A DNA stretch of 64,000 nucleotides from Trueperaceae bacterium (GCA_036381035.1 DASVDQ010000024.1:209501-273500); one strand, 5' to 3'. Counted from the stretch's first letter, positions 1 through 8,225 are shown. Notes: generated by a model not told the origin, from the letters alone. Made by a program: numbers and translations.

Positions 1-48
1 CCCGAGGGCGCGCAGAGCCTGCCCGTCGTCGGCGACGGCGCCGCCTGA
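1..48 (+). CDS. 3' end of an upstream gene (partial)
   Basis: An open frame enters the window and ends at a TGA at 46-48. It encodes 15 residues ending VVGDGAA, with G or C at nearly every third codon position, as in neighbouring genes. It stops 41 bp before the cysteine desulfurase gene on the same strand. Too little is present to name a product. Confidence 0.35.
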   Translation, partial: PEGAQSLPVVGDGAA

Positions 49-89
49 GCCGGCCGCTGCCCTAGGGACGGACCCGAGCGGACCAACCC

Positions 90-1232
90 ATGGAACGCAT
101 CTACCTGGACCACGCGGCCACCACGCCGCTCGACCCCCTGGTGCTCGAGGCCATGCTGCCCTACCTCAGGGACGTGCACGGCAACCCCTCGAGCCTCCAC
201 GCCTCCGGCCGGCGCGCGCGGCGCGGCGTGGAGGAGGCGCGCGAGCGCGTCGCCGCGGTGATGGGCGTGAGGCCCAAGCAGGTCCTCTTCACCTCCGGGG
301 CCACAGAGGCCGACAACCTCGCCCTGCGCGGCCTGCTGGCCGGGAGGGACGGCGCCCTGGTGACGAGCCCGCTGGAGCACGCCGCCGTGCTGCGCACCGC
401 CGAGGCGCTGGCGCGCGAGGGCCGGCGCGTGGCGCACGTGCGCCACGGACCGGGCGGGGCCATCGGCGGGCCCGAGGTCGCCGACGCGCTGGAGCGCGCC
501 GGGGAGGCCGCGCTCGTCGCGCTGATGCTGGTCAACAACGAGACCGGCGTGCTCCTCCGCGCCCCCGCCGCGGCCGCCGCCGCGCACGCTTCCGGGGCGC
601 TGTTCTTCTGCGACGCCGTGCAGGGCCTCGGCCTCGAGGACGTGTCGCTGCCCGCGCTCGGCGCCGACGCCGCGTCGCTGTCGGCGCACAAGGTCGGCGG
701 GCCCAAGGGCGTCGGCGCGCTGGTCCTCGGGCCCGGCCTGGAGGTCGAGCCGCTGATGGGCGGCGGCTCCCAGGAGCGCGGCATGAGGCCGGGCACGCAG
801 AACGTGCCGGCGATCGTGGGCATGGGCGTGGCGGTCGAGCTGGCGGAGGCGCGCCGCGCGGAGCACCGCGCCCGCCTCACGGCGCTGCGCGACGAGCTCG
901 AGGCGCTCCTGACGCGCGTCCCCGGCGTGAGGGTGAACGGCGCCGAGGCGCCGCGCGGCGCGAAGCACGTGAACGTGAGCGTGGAGGGCGTGGACGGCGA
1001 GACGCTGCTGATCGCCCTCGACGACGCCGGGGTGGAGGTCAGCGCCGGCTCGGCGTGCGCCGCCGGCAGCCTCGAGCCCAGCCACGTGCTGCTGGCGCTG
1101 GGCCTCCCGCCCGGCGCGGCGAAGGCCAGCGTGCGCTTCAGCCTCGGCTACCCCACGACCGCGGAAGACGTGAGGGAGGCCGCCGCCCGCTTCGCTGACG
1201 TCGTAGCGCGCTGCCGCGCCGTGGCGGCCTGA
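90..1232 (+). CDS. iscS: Cysteine desulfurase (NifS/IscS family)
   Basis: PLP-dependent enzyme that takes sulfur from L-cysteine, giving alanine and an enzyme persulfide for Fe-S cluster and thio-cofactor synthesis in the cytoplasm. The 380-aa protein opens with the family motif IYLDHAATTP. It has the ATEADN region near residue 71, the PLP-binding Lys in SLSAHK at residue 201, and the catalytic Cys in SAGSACAAGS at residue 323. The short region before that Cys and the AAGS loop are more NifS/class-I-like than SufS-like. No strong Shine-Dalgarno is visible before the ATG at 90. It converges on clpX with only 7 bp between stop codons. No scaffold gene lies beside it in the window, so iscS versus nifS naming is arbitrary. 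Confidence 0.93.
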   Translation: MERIYLDHAATTPLDPLVLEAMLPYLRDVHGNPSSLHASGRRARRGVEEARERVAAVMGVRPKQVLFTSGATEADNLALRGLLAGRDGALVTSPLEHAAVLRTAEALAREGRRVAHVRHGPGGAIGGPEVADALERAGEAALVALMLVNNETGVLLRAPAAAAAAHASGALFFCDAVQGLGLEDVSLPALGADAASLSAHKVGGPKGVGALVLGPGLEVEPLMGGGSQERGMRPGTQNVPAIVGMGVAVELAEARRAEHRARLTALRDELEALLTRVPGVRVNGAEAPRGAKHVNVSVEGVDGETLLIALDDAGVEVSAGSACAAGSLEPSHVLLALGLPPGAAKASVRFSLGYPTTAEDVREAAARFADVVARCRAVAA

Positions 1233-1239
1233 GGCGTCC

Positions 1240-2445
1240 TCAGGCGCTGCGCACGCGGGCGGCCCTGGCGAGTATCGCCTGCGGGTCGTCGAGGTCGGCG
1301 GCGCGGACCGTGATCTGGGTGACGTCGCTGCCTGGCACCTCGAACATCAGGGGGGAGAGCACGCGCTCCATCACGCTGCGCAGGGCCCTGGCGCCGGTCT
1401 TGCGCGCCTGCGCGCGCCGCGCGATCTCGACCAGCGCCTCGTCCTCGAAGCTAAGCTCGACGCCGTCGAAGGCGAACAGCTCGACGTACTGCTTGACGAG
1501 CGCGTTGCGCGGCTTCGTGAGCACGTCGACGAGGGCCTCGAGGGAGAGCTCGTGCAGGCGCACGACCACTGGCAGGCGGCCGATGAGCTCGGGGATCAGC
1601 CCGAAGGCCATCAGGTCCTCTGGCAGCACCTCGGCGTCGCCGAGCGCCTCCTCGGCCTCGCCGGCCGCCTGGAAGCCGACGCGCGAGACGTCGAGGCGCC
1701 TGCGCATGATGTCGCCCAAGCCCTCGAAGGCGCCGCCGCAGATGAAGAGGATGTCGCGCGTGTCGACGTCGATGAGCTCCTGGTGCGGGTGCTTGCGCCC
1801 GCCCTGCGGCGGCACGTGCGTGACGGTGCCCTCGATGATCTTCAGCAGCGCCTGCTGCACGCCCTCGCCGGAGACGTCGCGGGTTATCGACGGTCCCTCC
1901 GACTTGCGCCCGATCTTGTCGATCTCGTCGATGTAGATGATCCCGCGCTGGGCGGCCTCGACGTCGTAGTCGGCGACCTGCAGCAGGCGCAGGACGATGT
2001 TCTCGACGTCGTCACCCACGTAGCCGGCCTCGGTGAGCGTGGTGGCGTCGGCTATCGCGAACGGGACCTTCAGCGTGCGCGCCAGGGTCTCGGCCAGCAG
2101 CGTCTTGCCGGTGCCGGAGGGGCCCACGAGCAGGACGTTCGACTTCTGTATCTCGCTGCCGGGGTGCGCCAGGCGCCGGTAGTGGTTGTAGACGGCCACG
2201 GCCAGCGTGCGCTTGGCGTCCTCCTGCTCGATCACGTACTCGTCGAGGACGCGCTTGATCTCGCGGGGGACGGTCGTGGGGAGCTGGCGGTGCCGGCGCG
2301 CCGCCGCGGCGACGACGCGCTCGCCCATGCGCCCGGCGCAGTCCGTGCAGAGGAGTGCGCCGCTCGCGGAGGCGACGAGCTCGACCGTGCCCTCGGTCCG
2401 GCCGCAGATGGCGCAGCGCGGCACGTCGCCTCCGCGCGGGGTCAT
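1240..2445 (-). CDS. clpX: ATP-dependent Clp protease ATP-binding subunit ClpX
   Basis: AAA+ unfoldase that recognises, unfolds and threads substrates into ClpP. The 401-aa protein has the N-terminal C4 zinc-binding domain (Cys11, 14, 33, 36), Walker A GPSGTGKT at 108-115 and Walker [10 protein letters not shown] at 169-177. The [18 protein letters not shown] region (pore loop and sensor region) and the C-terminal small AAA domain follow. The ATG shares one base with the clpP stop (TGATG), so it is translationally coupled to clpP. Length is typical of the family. Confidence 0.97.
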   Translation of the reverse strand: MTPRGGDVPRCAICGRTEGTVELVASASGALLCTDCAGRMGERVVAAAARRHRQLPTTVPREIKRVLDEYVIEQEDAKRTLAVAVYNHYRRLAHPGSEIQKSNVLLVGPSGTGKTLLAETLARTLKVPFAIADATTLTEAGYVGDDVENIVLRLLQVADYDVEAAQRGIIYIDEIDKIGRKSEGPSITRDVSGEGVQQALLKIIEGTVTHVPPQGGRKHPHQELIDVDTRDILFICGGAFEGLGDIMRRRLDVSRVGFQAAGEAEEALGDAEVLPEDLMAFGLIPELIGRLPVVVRLHELSLEALVDVLTKPRNALVKQYVELFAFDGVELSFEDEALVEIARRAQARKTGARALRSVMERVLSPLMFEVPGSDVTQITVRAADLDDPQAILARAARVRSA

Positions 2446-3050
2446 CAGGAGCCGAACCTGCCCGGCGCCCGCGGCTCGATCACGCGGTCGATGAGCCCGT
2501 ACTCGAGCGCCTGCTGCGGCGACATGAACCTGTCGCGCTCCATGTCGGCGCGCAGCTTCTCGCGCGGGTGGCCGGTGTGGCGCTGGTAGATCTCCTCCAT
2601 CATGTTCCTGATGTCGGCGAACTCCCGCGCCTGGACCTCGAGGTCGGGCAGCGACGCGCGCGGGAAGCCCGCCGAGCCCGCGTGGATCATGATCCGCGAG
2701 TGGGGGAGGGCCACGCGGTGGCCCTTCTCGCCGGCCATGAGGATCGCCGAGCCCATGGACATCGCGATGCCGACGCAGTTCGTGTGCACCGGCGCCGAGA
2801 TGTACTGCATGACGTCGTAGATCGCCAGGCCGGCGTAGACCTCCCCGCCGGGGCAGTTGATGAAGAGGTTGATGGGCTGCTCGCGCGACTGCGAGTCGAG
2901 GAGCAGGAGCTGCGCCGTCACGACGTTCGCCACCTCGGCGTCGATCGGCCCGCCCAGGAAGATGATGCGCTCCTTGAGCAGGCGGCTGTAGACGTCGTAG
3001 GTGCGCTCGCCCCGGCCCGTCTGCTCGATGACGTAGGGGATCAGTGGCAT
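2445..3050 (-). CDS. clpP: ATP-dependent Clp protease proteolytic subunit ClpP
   Basis: Self-compartmentalised serine protease subunit that degrades proteins delivered by ClpX. The 201-aa sequence carries the triad Ser98 (GIAMSMGSA), His123 ([10 protein letters not shown]) and Asp136 (PDLEVQARE). The usual Gln after the catalytic His is Ala here, in a GSAGF-type handle loop. The gene begins the clpP-clpX pair. An extended -10 element lies 10 nt before the ATG and there is no Shine-Dalgarno, so the mRNA may be leaderless or nearly so. Confidence 0.96.
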   Translation of the reverse strand: MPLIPYVIEQTGRGERTYDVYSRLLKERIIFLGGPIDAEVANVVTAQLLLLDSQSREQPINLFINCPGGEVYAGLAIYDVMQYISAPVHTNCVGIAMSMGSAILMAGEKGHRVALPHSRIMIHAGSAGFPRASLPDLEVQAREFADIRNMMEEIYQRHTGHPREKLRADMERDRFMSPQQALEYGLIDRVIEPRAPGRFGS

Positions 3051-3060
3051 GGCTGACTAG

Positions 3061-3069
3061 AGCCTAGCA
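3061..3069 (-). promoter_or_regulatory. Candidate extended -10 promoter of clpP-clpX
   Basis: On the minus strand TGC TAGGCT is followed by 10 nt and then the clpP ATG. A TSS 6-8 nt after the -10 would leave almost no 5' leader. No -35 match is seen. This is a pattern call only. Confidence 0.4.
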
Positions 3070-3103
3070 CCAGCCGGCGGCGCCGCCGGGCGGCCGGGCG
3101 CGC

Positions 3104-4642
3104 TCAGCTCTCGTGCTCGTGAGCGTGGTCATGGTCGTGCCCGTGACCGTGGTCGTGCTCGTGGTCGTGGTCGTGGGCCTCGTCCTCGGCGTCGAGCGAC
3201 GCCTCGGCAGCGGCGACCAGCTCCTCGGCGCCGGCCCCGGCGTCCTTCTCGCCGGTCAGCTCCGCCACGAGCTCGCGGACGGCCTTGTCGCGCGTGAGCA
3301 TGAAGCGGTAGTTCGCCACCCACTCGTCGCCCATGTCCCGCACGAACGACCCGACGTCCTGGCGCCGCTGCGCGGCCAGGAACCTCAGGGCCTCGAGGAG
3401 CTCGGCCTCGGAGAGCTGCGTGCCGCGCACCTCCATGAGGCGCTCGAGGACGAGGTCGCGCTTCACGCCGCGCTCGGCGGTCTCGATGAGCTCCCTCTCG
3501 AACTCCTCGCGCTTGCCCCTGGCGTCGAGCCTGGCCAGGTAGCTCTGGAACGTCTCGCCGCGCTGCTGGAGGTCCTGGACGAGGTTCTCCAGCAGCGTCT
3601 GCTGCCTGCGCCTGACGAGGCCGGGCGGCAGCTCGAGGGTCGCGCCCGCCACGAGCTTGTCGATGAGCTCGCCGCGCCTGGCCTCGTACGCCTGGCGGCG
3701 CAGGTCGTCGGCGATCGAGGACCGCACGTTCTCGACGACCTCCTCCCAGGTGTCGACGCCGAGCTGGGTGGCGAGCTCCTGCCCCGCCTCCGGCTTCTCC
3801 TTCGCCTTGACGTCGACGACCTTGACGCGCATGCGGCGCACGCGCGGGGCGCCGCCCTCTTCGGGGTCGGCGTCGTCGGTGAGCGTGACCTCGCGCTCCT
3901 CGCCCATCGCCATGCCCACGAGCTGGCCCACCAGCTCCTCGTGCGCGCGCTCGAGGTCGACGGGGAACGTGCTGGCGGGAGGCACCTCGGCGGAAGCAGC
4001 GTCGTCGTCCGCGGCCCCGGCGGGCTCGGTCGCGGCCGACGCGCCCTCGCCGGCGTCGGCCCCGTCCGCCGCGGGCCGTTCCGCGTCGCCTTCCGCTGTC
4101 TCTCCGGCGCGGTCGTCGCCCTCGGCAGGCAGGCTGCGCGCCTCGATCACCACGTAGTCGGTCGGCTCGACGGGCCTGTCGACGGGGACCAGCGTGGCGT
4201 GCTCGCGGCGCAGCTCCTCGACGGCCTCGGCGACCATCTCGTCGGTCACCTCGCGCCCCTGAGACTCGAGGGTGATGCCGGCGAGGTCGGGCAGCGTGAC
4301 CTCGGGGTAGAGCTCGGAGTGGATCTCGAAGCTGTAGTCCTGCCCAGGCACCGGGTCGTGGGCGTGGAAGTGCGTGCTGATCGGCAGGAGCTCGTGCTCC
4401 TTCATCGCCGCCTGGAACGTGGCGTCGATGAGCTTCTCCTTGACCTCCTCGGCCAGCGCGTCCTCCCCGACGCGCTTGACCAGCACCCCGCGGGGCACGC
4501 GGCCCGGCCTGAAGCCGGGGACGCGGACGCGGCGCGCGAGGTCGGAGAGGACCTCCTCGAACGCCTCGTCGACCTGCGCGGCCGGCACCGTGACCTTGAC
4601 GGTCGCCTCGACCGCCTTCTTGTCGATCAGCTCGGTCCTCAT
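3104..4642 (-). CDS. tig: Trigger factor with a His-rich C-terminal tail
   Basis: Ribosome-associated chaperone and peptidyl-prolyl isomerase for nascent chains. The ATG at 4642 is preceded by GGAGGAGA, giving 512 aa; the frame stays open upstream through the tRNA genes, which is not coding. The N-terminal ribosome-binding domain carries the signature VPGFRPGRVP at 41-50, then the PPIase region and the helical C-terminal domain. Two oddities: an acidic Ala/Glu/Asp-rich low-complexity segment at about 172-222 inside the PPIase region, and a tail at 490-511 in which every second residue is His (11 His alternating with Asp, Glu, Gly and Ala). The tail resembles metal-binding SlyD tails rather than a normal trigger factor end. 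Its 3' end is 53 bp upstream of clpP on the same strand. Confidence 0.94.
   Translation of the reverse strand: MRTELIDKKAVEATVKVTVPAAQVDEAFEEVLSDLARRVRVPGFRPGRVPRGVLVKRVGEDALAEEVKEKLIDATFQAAMKEHELLPISTHFHAHDPVPGQDYSFEIHSELYPEVTLPDLAGITLESQGREVTDEMVAEAVEELRREHATLVPVDRPVEPTDYVVIEARSLPAEGDDRAGETAEGDAERPAADGADAGEGASAATEPAGAADDDAASAEVPPASTFPVDLERAHEELVGQLVGMAMGEEREVTLTDDADPEEGGAPRVRRMRVKVVDVKAKEKPEAGQELATQLGVDTWEEVVENVRSSIADDLRRQAYEARRGELIDKLVAGATLELPPGLVRRRQQTLLENLVQDLQQRGETFQSYLARLDARGKREEFERELIETAERGVKRDLVLERLMEVRGTQLSEAELLEALRFLAAQRRQDVGSFVRDMGDEWVANYRFMLTRDKAVRELVAELTGEKDAGAGAEELVAAAEASLDAEDEAHDHDHEHDHGHGHDHDHAHEHES
3111..3176 (-). repeat. Repeat tract encoding the (His-X) tail of tig
   Basis: On the plus strand this reads as a run of GTG/GTC/GTGC-type hexamers, complementary to CAC/CAT codons alternating with GAC, GAG and GGC. 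It encodes the 11-His tail of trigger factor. Slippage-prone repetition of this sort often varies in copy number between strains. Confidence 0.7.
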
Positions 4643-4680
4643 CGGTCTCCTCCGGGCCCGCGGGAGCGCGGGCCCGCGTG

Positions 4681-4713
4681 CAAAGGGAAGCGGCAAGCCG
4701 CGAGCTTGCCGCT
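4681..4713 (-). terminator. Rho-independent terminator after tRNA-Leu
   Basis: AGCGGCAAG (4689-4697) and CTTGCCGCT (4705-4713) form a perfect 9-bp stem with a 7-nt loop. Reading leftward on the minus strand the stem is followed by TCCCTTTG. It sits 4 bp past the encoded CCA of tRNA-Leu and before tig, so it may end the tRNA transcript or attenuate read-through into tig. Confidence 0.65.
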
Positions 4714-4716
4714 CCG

Positions 4717-4800
4717 TGGTGCGAGGAGCGGGACTTGAACCCGCACGGCTAGGCCACTGGATCCTAAGTCCAGCGCGTCTACCAGTTCCGCCATCCTCGC
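4717..4800 (-). tRNA. tRNA-Leu(UAG)
   Basis: Type II tRNA, 84 nt with encoded CCA. The acceptor stem GCGAGGA pairs with TCCTCGC. The anticodon stem CTGGA/TCCAG holds the loop CTTAGGA, anticodon UAG. The variable arm is of Leu type and the T-loop is TTCAAGT. It lies downstream of tRNA-His on the same strand. Confidence 0.95.
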
Positions 4801-4810
4801 GTGGCGGGTC

Positions 4811-4834
4811 GGGCGGGGCGATCGTGCCCCGCCC
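4811..4834 (-). other. Hairpin between tRNA-His and tRNA-Leu
   Basis: GGGCGGGGC and GCCCCGCCC form a perfect 9-bp stem with a 6-nt loop in the spacer between the two tRNA genes. There is no T-run, so a processing or pausing structure is as likely as a terminator. Confidence 0.4.
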
Positions 4835-4864
4835 GCGCCCTGGGCGTGGTTCGCCCGCACTGCC

Positions 4865-4942
4865 TGGGGTGGATGATGGGACTCGAACCCACGGCCCTCG
4901 GAACCACAATCCGATGCTCTAACCGGCTGAGCTACATCCACC
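4865..4942 (-). tRNA. tRNA-His(GUG)
   Basis: The acceptor stem is GTGGATG/CATCCAC with discriminator C73 and encoded CCA. The extra G at position -1 (complement of C at 4942) is typical of tRNA-His. The anticodon loop TTGTGGT gives GUG. D and T arms are regular. Confidence 0.95.
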
Positions 4943-4958
4943 GTGCCGGCAACGAGTG

Positions 4959-4967
4959 ATTGTAACA
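4959..4967 (-). promoter_or_regulatory. Candidate promoter of tRNA-His/tRNA-Leu
   Basis: The minus strand reads TGT TACAAT, a five-of-six match to TATAAT with the extended TGn, 17 nt before the tRNA-His 5' end. No convincing -35 is visible. Confidence 0.5.
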
Positions 4968-5206
4968 GACGGAAGCGCGTTCGGTGTCGGCGGTGAGGCG
5001 AGAACGGCGCCCTCAGGGGCGCCCGGCCGCGCTCCTGACGAGGCTGAGCGCCGCGCCCGGTGACCGGCGCGCTCGTCCGCGGGAGCTAGCCGACGCCGGC
5101 GCCGGTGACGCCGGCCCTCGGCGGCGACGCCGTCGACGCTCTCACGGGGCCTCATCGTCCGCTCCCCCGCGCACCGCACACTCCGGGGGGAGCGGGAGGT
5201 GCGCGC

Positions 5207-5677
5207 ATGGGCAGGCTCGTCGTGGTGTACGGCATGGACAGCGAGCTGGAGGAGGCCCTGGACCGTCTGCGGTCGGCGGGGCTGGGCGAGGCGGCGCGGG
5301 TCGTGCAGGGCGCGCCGGAGGACGGCGGCGCGGACGGCGCGGAGCCCGCGGCCACCCCCGAGGACGGACCGCGCGCCGACGTGATCGTGCCGCCCTCGGC
5401 GACGCTCGGCGCGAGCGGCGCGATGGGCACGCCGGCGGCCGTGTCGCCCTACGCCGCGCCGGGCGCCCAGGCCGAGGCCGAGCGCGCGGGCGCCGGCGGC
5501 TGGACCCTGGCCGAGATCGAGGACATCACGGGCTCGCGCGGCGACGAGGCCAGGCACCTGCAGCGCGTCGTGGCCGGCAGCGGCTCGCTGCTCGTCGTCG
5601 AAGGCGGCAGGGACGTCCTCGACGAGGCCGAGACGGCGCTGGCCGGTCACACGGGCCAGGGGTCGGTCAGGCGCTGA
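5207..5677 (+). CDS. Hypothetical Ala-rich protein, possible stress-protein-like ferredoxin fold
   Basis: 156 aa from an ATG with GGGAGG about 8 nt upstream; the frame is open earlier but without a better start. The N-terminus MGRLVVVYGMDSELEEAL and the C-terminus, a strand GSLLVVEGG followed by a helix, look like two halves of a small alpha/beta fold. They are joined by a Gly/Ala/Pro-rich linker at about 40-110. The shape recalls YflT/17M-type general stress proteins that measure element by element, but no diagnostic motif is present, so I do not assign a function. Its last 11 bases overlap the end of the convergent MFS gene. Confidence 0.6.
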   Translation: MGRLVVVYGMDSELEEALDRLRSAGLGEAARVVQGAPEDGGADGAEPAATPEDGPRADVIVPPSATLGASGAMGTPAAVSPYAAPGAQAEAERAGAGGWTLAEIEDITGSRGDEARHLQRVVAGSGSLLVVEGGRDVLDEAETALAGHTGQGSVRR

Positions 5678-6902
5678 CGCCCCCGCGCGACCTGACGACC
5701 GCGTAGGCTGCGGCGGCCGTGGTGACGGCGAGCGCCAGGAGGGCCGCGGCGTAGTCGCCCGTGGCCACCCGCAGGGCGCCCACGGCCAGCGGAGCGACGG
5801 TCTGCACCACGGCGATGAGCGTGCTCATGCTGCCGTTGATCGCACCGTAGTTGGCGCTGCCGAAGCGCTCGGCGACGAGGCCGGCGCGGCCGAGCGTGCT
5901 GGCGCCGTTCGCGCAGCCGAACAGAGCGGCGAAGGCGAACAGGCCGACCGCCGGGAGCGGCAGGACGAGCAGCAGCAGGGCGACGACCCTCAGCCCGAAC
6001 GTGACCGCGGTCAGCGTGGCCAGGTCGACGCTCCGCGCCGCGGGCGTGAACAGCAGCCGTCCGGCGAGCTGCATCGCGCCCACGAGCCCGACCACCGTGG
6101 CGACGAGCGCCGGGTCGTGCCCGCGCTCGAGCAGCAGGGGCACGGCGTGAGCCGCCATCGCGACCACGGCGACGCGGTCGAGCGTGAAGCCGGCGGCCAG
6201 CCACCAGAACGCGCCGCTGCGCAGCGCCTCGCGCACGCGCACGGCGGGCTCGGCGGGGGGCGCGCCGTCGCCGGCGAGCGGGTCGCCGTCCGGGCCGGTG
6301 CCCAGGCGCCGCGGGTGGTCCCGCAGCACCAGCGCGTGGAGGGGCACGGTCGTGAGGAGCGTGACGAGCGCCAGCACGCGCAGCGCCTCGCGCCAGCCCA
6401 GGGACGCGACGAGCCAGGTGGCCAGCGGCACGAAGACGGTGCTGGCCAGGCCGGCGACGAGCGTGACGATCAGCAGCGCGCGCAGCCGGTGCCGTCGGAA
6501 CCAGACCGCCAGCACCGTGAACGCCACGTCGTAGAGGACCGCGGACATCACCAGGCCGATGCCGGCCTGCACGAGGTAGAGGCCGGGGAGGCCCTGCACG
6601 TACGACCAGGCCAGCACGAGGCCGGCGCCGGCCAGCGACGCCGCCGACATCAATCCCCTGGCGCCGTGACGGTCCACCCAGCGGCCCACCGGCACGGCCG
6701 TGAGCCCGGAGAGCAGGAGCGCGAGGGAGTAGGCGCCGGAGGTCTGCGCCCTGGTCAGGCCGAGCTCGGCCTCCATGGGCAGGGTGAAGACCTGGAAGGA
6801 GTAGAAGAGGACGCCGAACCCCACGGTCTGGGTGACGGCGAGGGCCCAGGCGATGCGCCAGCCGTGGAAGCCTCGCGGGGCGGTGGTGGGGCCGGCTGAC
6901 AT
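5667..6902 (-). CDS. MFS transporter
   Basis: A 411-aa major facilitator with about 12 hydrophobic segments. GRWVDRHGAR in the loop after helix 2 is the MFS motif A. The opening GFHGWRIAWALAVTQTVGFG and the general layout resemble oxalate/formate-antiporter-like and monocarboxylate-type members, but the substrate cannot be told. The ATG at 6902 is chosen; a GTG 12 bp earlier is an alternative, and neither has a clear Shine-Dalgarno. It follows the secreted protein gene on the same strand with a 61-bp gap. Confidence 0.85.
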   Translation of the reverse strand: MSAGPTTAPRGFHGWRIAWALAVTQTVGFGVLFYSFQVFTLPMEAELGLTRAQTSGAYSLALLLSGLTAVPVGRWVDRHGARGLMSAASLAGAGLVLAWSYVQGLPGLYLVQAGIGLVMSAVLYDVAFTVLAVWFRRHRLRALLIVTLVAGLASTVFVPLATWLVASLGWREALRVLALVTLLTTVPLHALVLRDHPRRLGTGPDGDPLAGDGAPPAEPAVRVREALRSGAFWWLAAGFTLDRVAVVAMAAHAVPLLLERGHDPALVATVVGLVGAMQLAGRLLFTPAARSVDLATLTAVTFGLRVVALLLLVLPLPAVGLFAFAALFGCANGASTLGRAGLVAERFGSANYGAINGSMSTLIAVVQTVAPLAVGALRVATGDYAAALLALAVTTAAAAYAVVRSRGGVSA

Positions 6903-6963
6903 GCTGCGGCCCACTCTCGCACGGCGCTGGTGCGCTGCGCGAGAGCGGGCCGCGAAGGATCGG

Positions 6964-7416
6964 TCAGGGTGTCAGGAGGCCCTGCTGGGTGGCGTGGTCG
7001 ACGAAGGCGAGGCGCACGTGGTAGTGCGGCTCGGCCATGCCCGGGTGTCCGCCGTTGAAGGTGACGTCGACGTGGTCGACGGTCAGGCCCAGCTCGGCGA
7101 GCAGGCCCGTCGCGAGGTCGTCCCAGTTCGTGGCGTTCTGCATGGCGCTCACGGGGACCATGAACAGCACCTCGACGAGGGAGCCGTCCGTGCCGTAGGC
7201 CAGCCAGGGGCCGACGGGCGCGTTCGCCGGGTCGATGTAGAGGGCGCCGGCTCCGGGGATGAAGTCGGGGAGGGGGAGGAGCGTCGAGGCGTTGACCCAC
7301 GGCGCCGGGGGCGGCTCGGTCGTCAGGTCCTGGGCGGCGGCCGCGCTCAGTAGCGCCGCCGTGAGCGACAGGGCCAGCAGGCGCGCCAGCGCGCGCCGGT
7401 ACTTGCGTTGCTCCAT
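6964..7416 (-). CDS. Secreted protein, possibly TTHB210-like (DUF5602)
   Basis: 150 aa from an ATG preceded by GGAAGGAT. Residues 1-27 form a signal peptide (Arg/Lys-rich start, hydrophobic core, AAAAQ cleavage site). The mature part has PVGPWLAYGTDGSLVEVLFMVP and a C-terminal PGMAEPHYHVRLAFVD, with His residues in HPG and HYH that could bind a metal. From memory this pattern resembles the TTHB210/DUF5602 family of Thermus-group secreted proteins; I cannot check that. The gene is divergent from a SufR-type regulator, and the shared intergenic DNA holds a perfect inverted repeat overlapping its likely -35, so Fe-S or redox control is a reasonable inference. Confidence 0.7.
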   Translation of the reverse strand: MEQRKYRRALARLLALSLTAALLSAAAAQDLTTEPPPAPWVNASTLLPLPDFIPGAGALYIDPANAPVGPWLAYGTDGSLVEVLFMVPVSAMQNATNWDDLATGLLAELGLTVDHVDVTFNGGHPGMAEPHYHVRLAFVDHATQQGLLTP

Positions 7417-7486
7417 GCCTGGCATCCTTCCGGCCGCGGGCGCTGCGCATGCGCCGCGGCCCGCTGCGTGATGCGGCCGCACCACG

Positions 7487-7515
7487 AAGCTAGCACCGGG
7501 CCGACAATAATGCAA
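7487..7515 (-). promoter_or_regulatory. Candidate promoter of the secreted DUF5602-like gene
   Basis: On the minus strand TTGCAT (7515-7510), a 17-bp spacer and extended -10 TGC TAGCTT (-10 at 7492-7487). The -35 overlaps the left arm of the adjacent inverted repeat, which would let a bound regulator block RNA polymerase. Confidence 0.45.
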
Positions 7516-7537
7516 CAACTTTATGCCATTATTGTCG
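7502..7537. promoter_or_regulatory. Perfect 11-bp inverted repeat, candidate SufR-type operator
   Basis: CGACAATAATG (7502-7512) and CATTATTGTCG (7527-7537) are exact reverse complements separated by 14 bp. It is an AT-rich island in very GC-rich DNA, placed between the regulator (start 7566) and the divergent secreted-protein gene (start 7416). Arm centres are 25 bp apart, or between two and three helical turns, as expected for a dimeric winged-helix protein. Confidence 0.75.
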
Positions 7538-7565
7538 CCAGGCTATGCTGGCGCGGGAGGCCGAG

Positions 7566-8225
7566 ATGCTGGGGCAGAGCGACACGCGCGGCGACGTCAT
7601 GCTGCACCTGCTGCGCAACCGCGAGCGCGGGCTGACGCTCGACGAGCTCGCCGAGCGCGTGGGCGTGTCGCGCAACGCCATCAGGCAGCACATCACGGCG
7701 CTAGAGCGCGACGGGCTCGTCGGTCCCGTCGGGCTCAGGAGGACCGGCCGGCGCCCGTCACGGGCCTACGGCCTCACGGCGGAGGGGGGAGAGCGCTTCC
7801 CGCGACAGTACGACCGCCTCGCCCTGGCCCTCCTGGAGGCGATCCACGAGCGCCTGGGCGAGGACGCCGCCGAGGCCGTCCTCGAGGTGATGGTCGAGGA
7901 CCTGTCGCGCCCGTGGCTGCCCGAGCTCGAGCGCCTCGCGCCGGACGAGAGGCGGGCGCGGGTCGTCGAGATCATGAACGACCTCGGCTACCACGCCACG
8001 CGGGCGGAGGACGGGCAGGGCGTCAAGGCCGTGAACTGCGTCTTCCACAACGTCGCGCGGCGCAACAGGGCCGTCTGCCGCTTCGACGAGCGCCTGCTGT
8101 CCCGCCTCCTCGGCGAACAGGTGAGGCTGACGTCGTGCATGGCCCTCGGCGACGGCGCCTGCGTGTTCGCCGGGGCCCTCGCCGGCGTCGCGCCCGCCGA
8201 GGGCCGAGCGCAGCGCCGCCCCTGA
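7566..8225 (+). CDS. SufR-type Fe-S cluster transcriptional regulator
   Basis: 219-aa DNA-binding protein. The ATG at 7566 has GGGAGG 5 nt upstream; an ATG at 7545 in the same frame has no such site. Residues about 20-72 form a winged HTH (LTLDELAERVGVSRNAIRQH, then the GRRPSRAYGLT wing). The C-terminal half holds Cys158, 171, 191 and 199. The spacing 158-x12-171-x27-199 equals the cluster-ligand spacing known for SufR (Cys-x12-Cys-x27-Cys), which is strong evidence for a bound [4Fe-4S] or [2Fe-2S] cluster sensing Fe-S or oxidative status. No suf operon adjoins it here. Its own upstream region contains the perfect inverted repeat, so autoregulation is likely. Confidence 0.82.
   Translation: MLGQSDTRGDVMLHLLRNRERGLTLDELAERVGVSRNAIRQHITALERDGLVGPVGLRRTGRRPSRAYGLTAEGGERFPRQYDRLALALLEAIHERLGEDAAEAVLEVMVEDLSRPWLPELERLAPDERRARVVEIMNDLGYHATRAEDGQGVKAVNCVFHNVARRNRAVCRFDERLLSRLLGEQVRLTSCMALGDGACVFAGALAGVAPAEGRAQRRP

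Noticed and set aside
2601..2820. Small plus-strand frame within clpP
   Set aside because: Antisense shadow with no ribosome-binding site or conserved pattern.
4643..4909. N-terminal extension of trigger factor through two tRNA genes
   Set aside because: It would translate tRNA genes; the ATG at 4642 has GGAGGAGA at the right distance and matches the family N-terminus.
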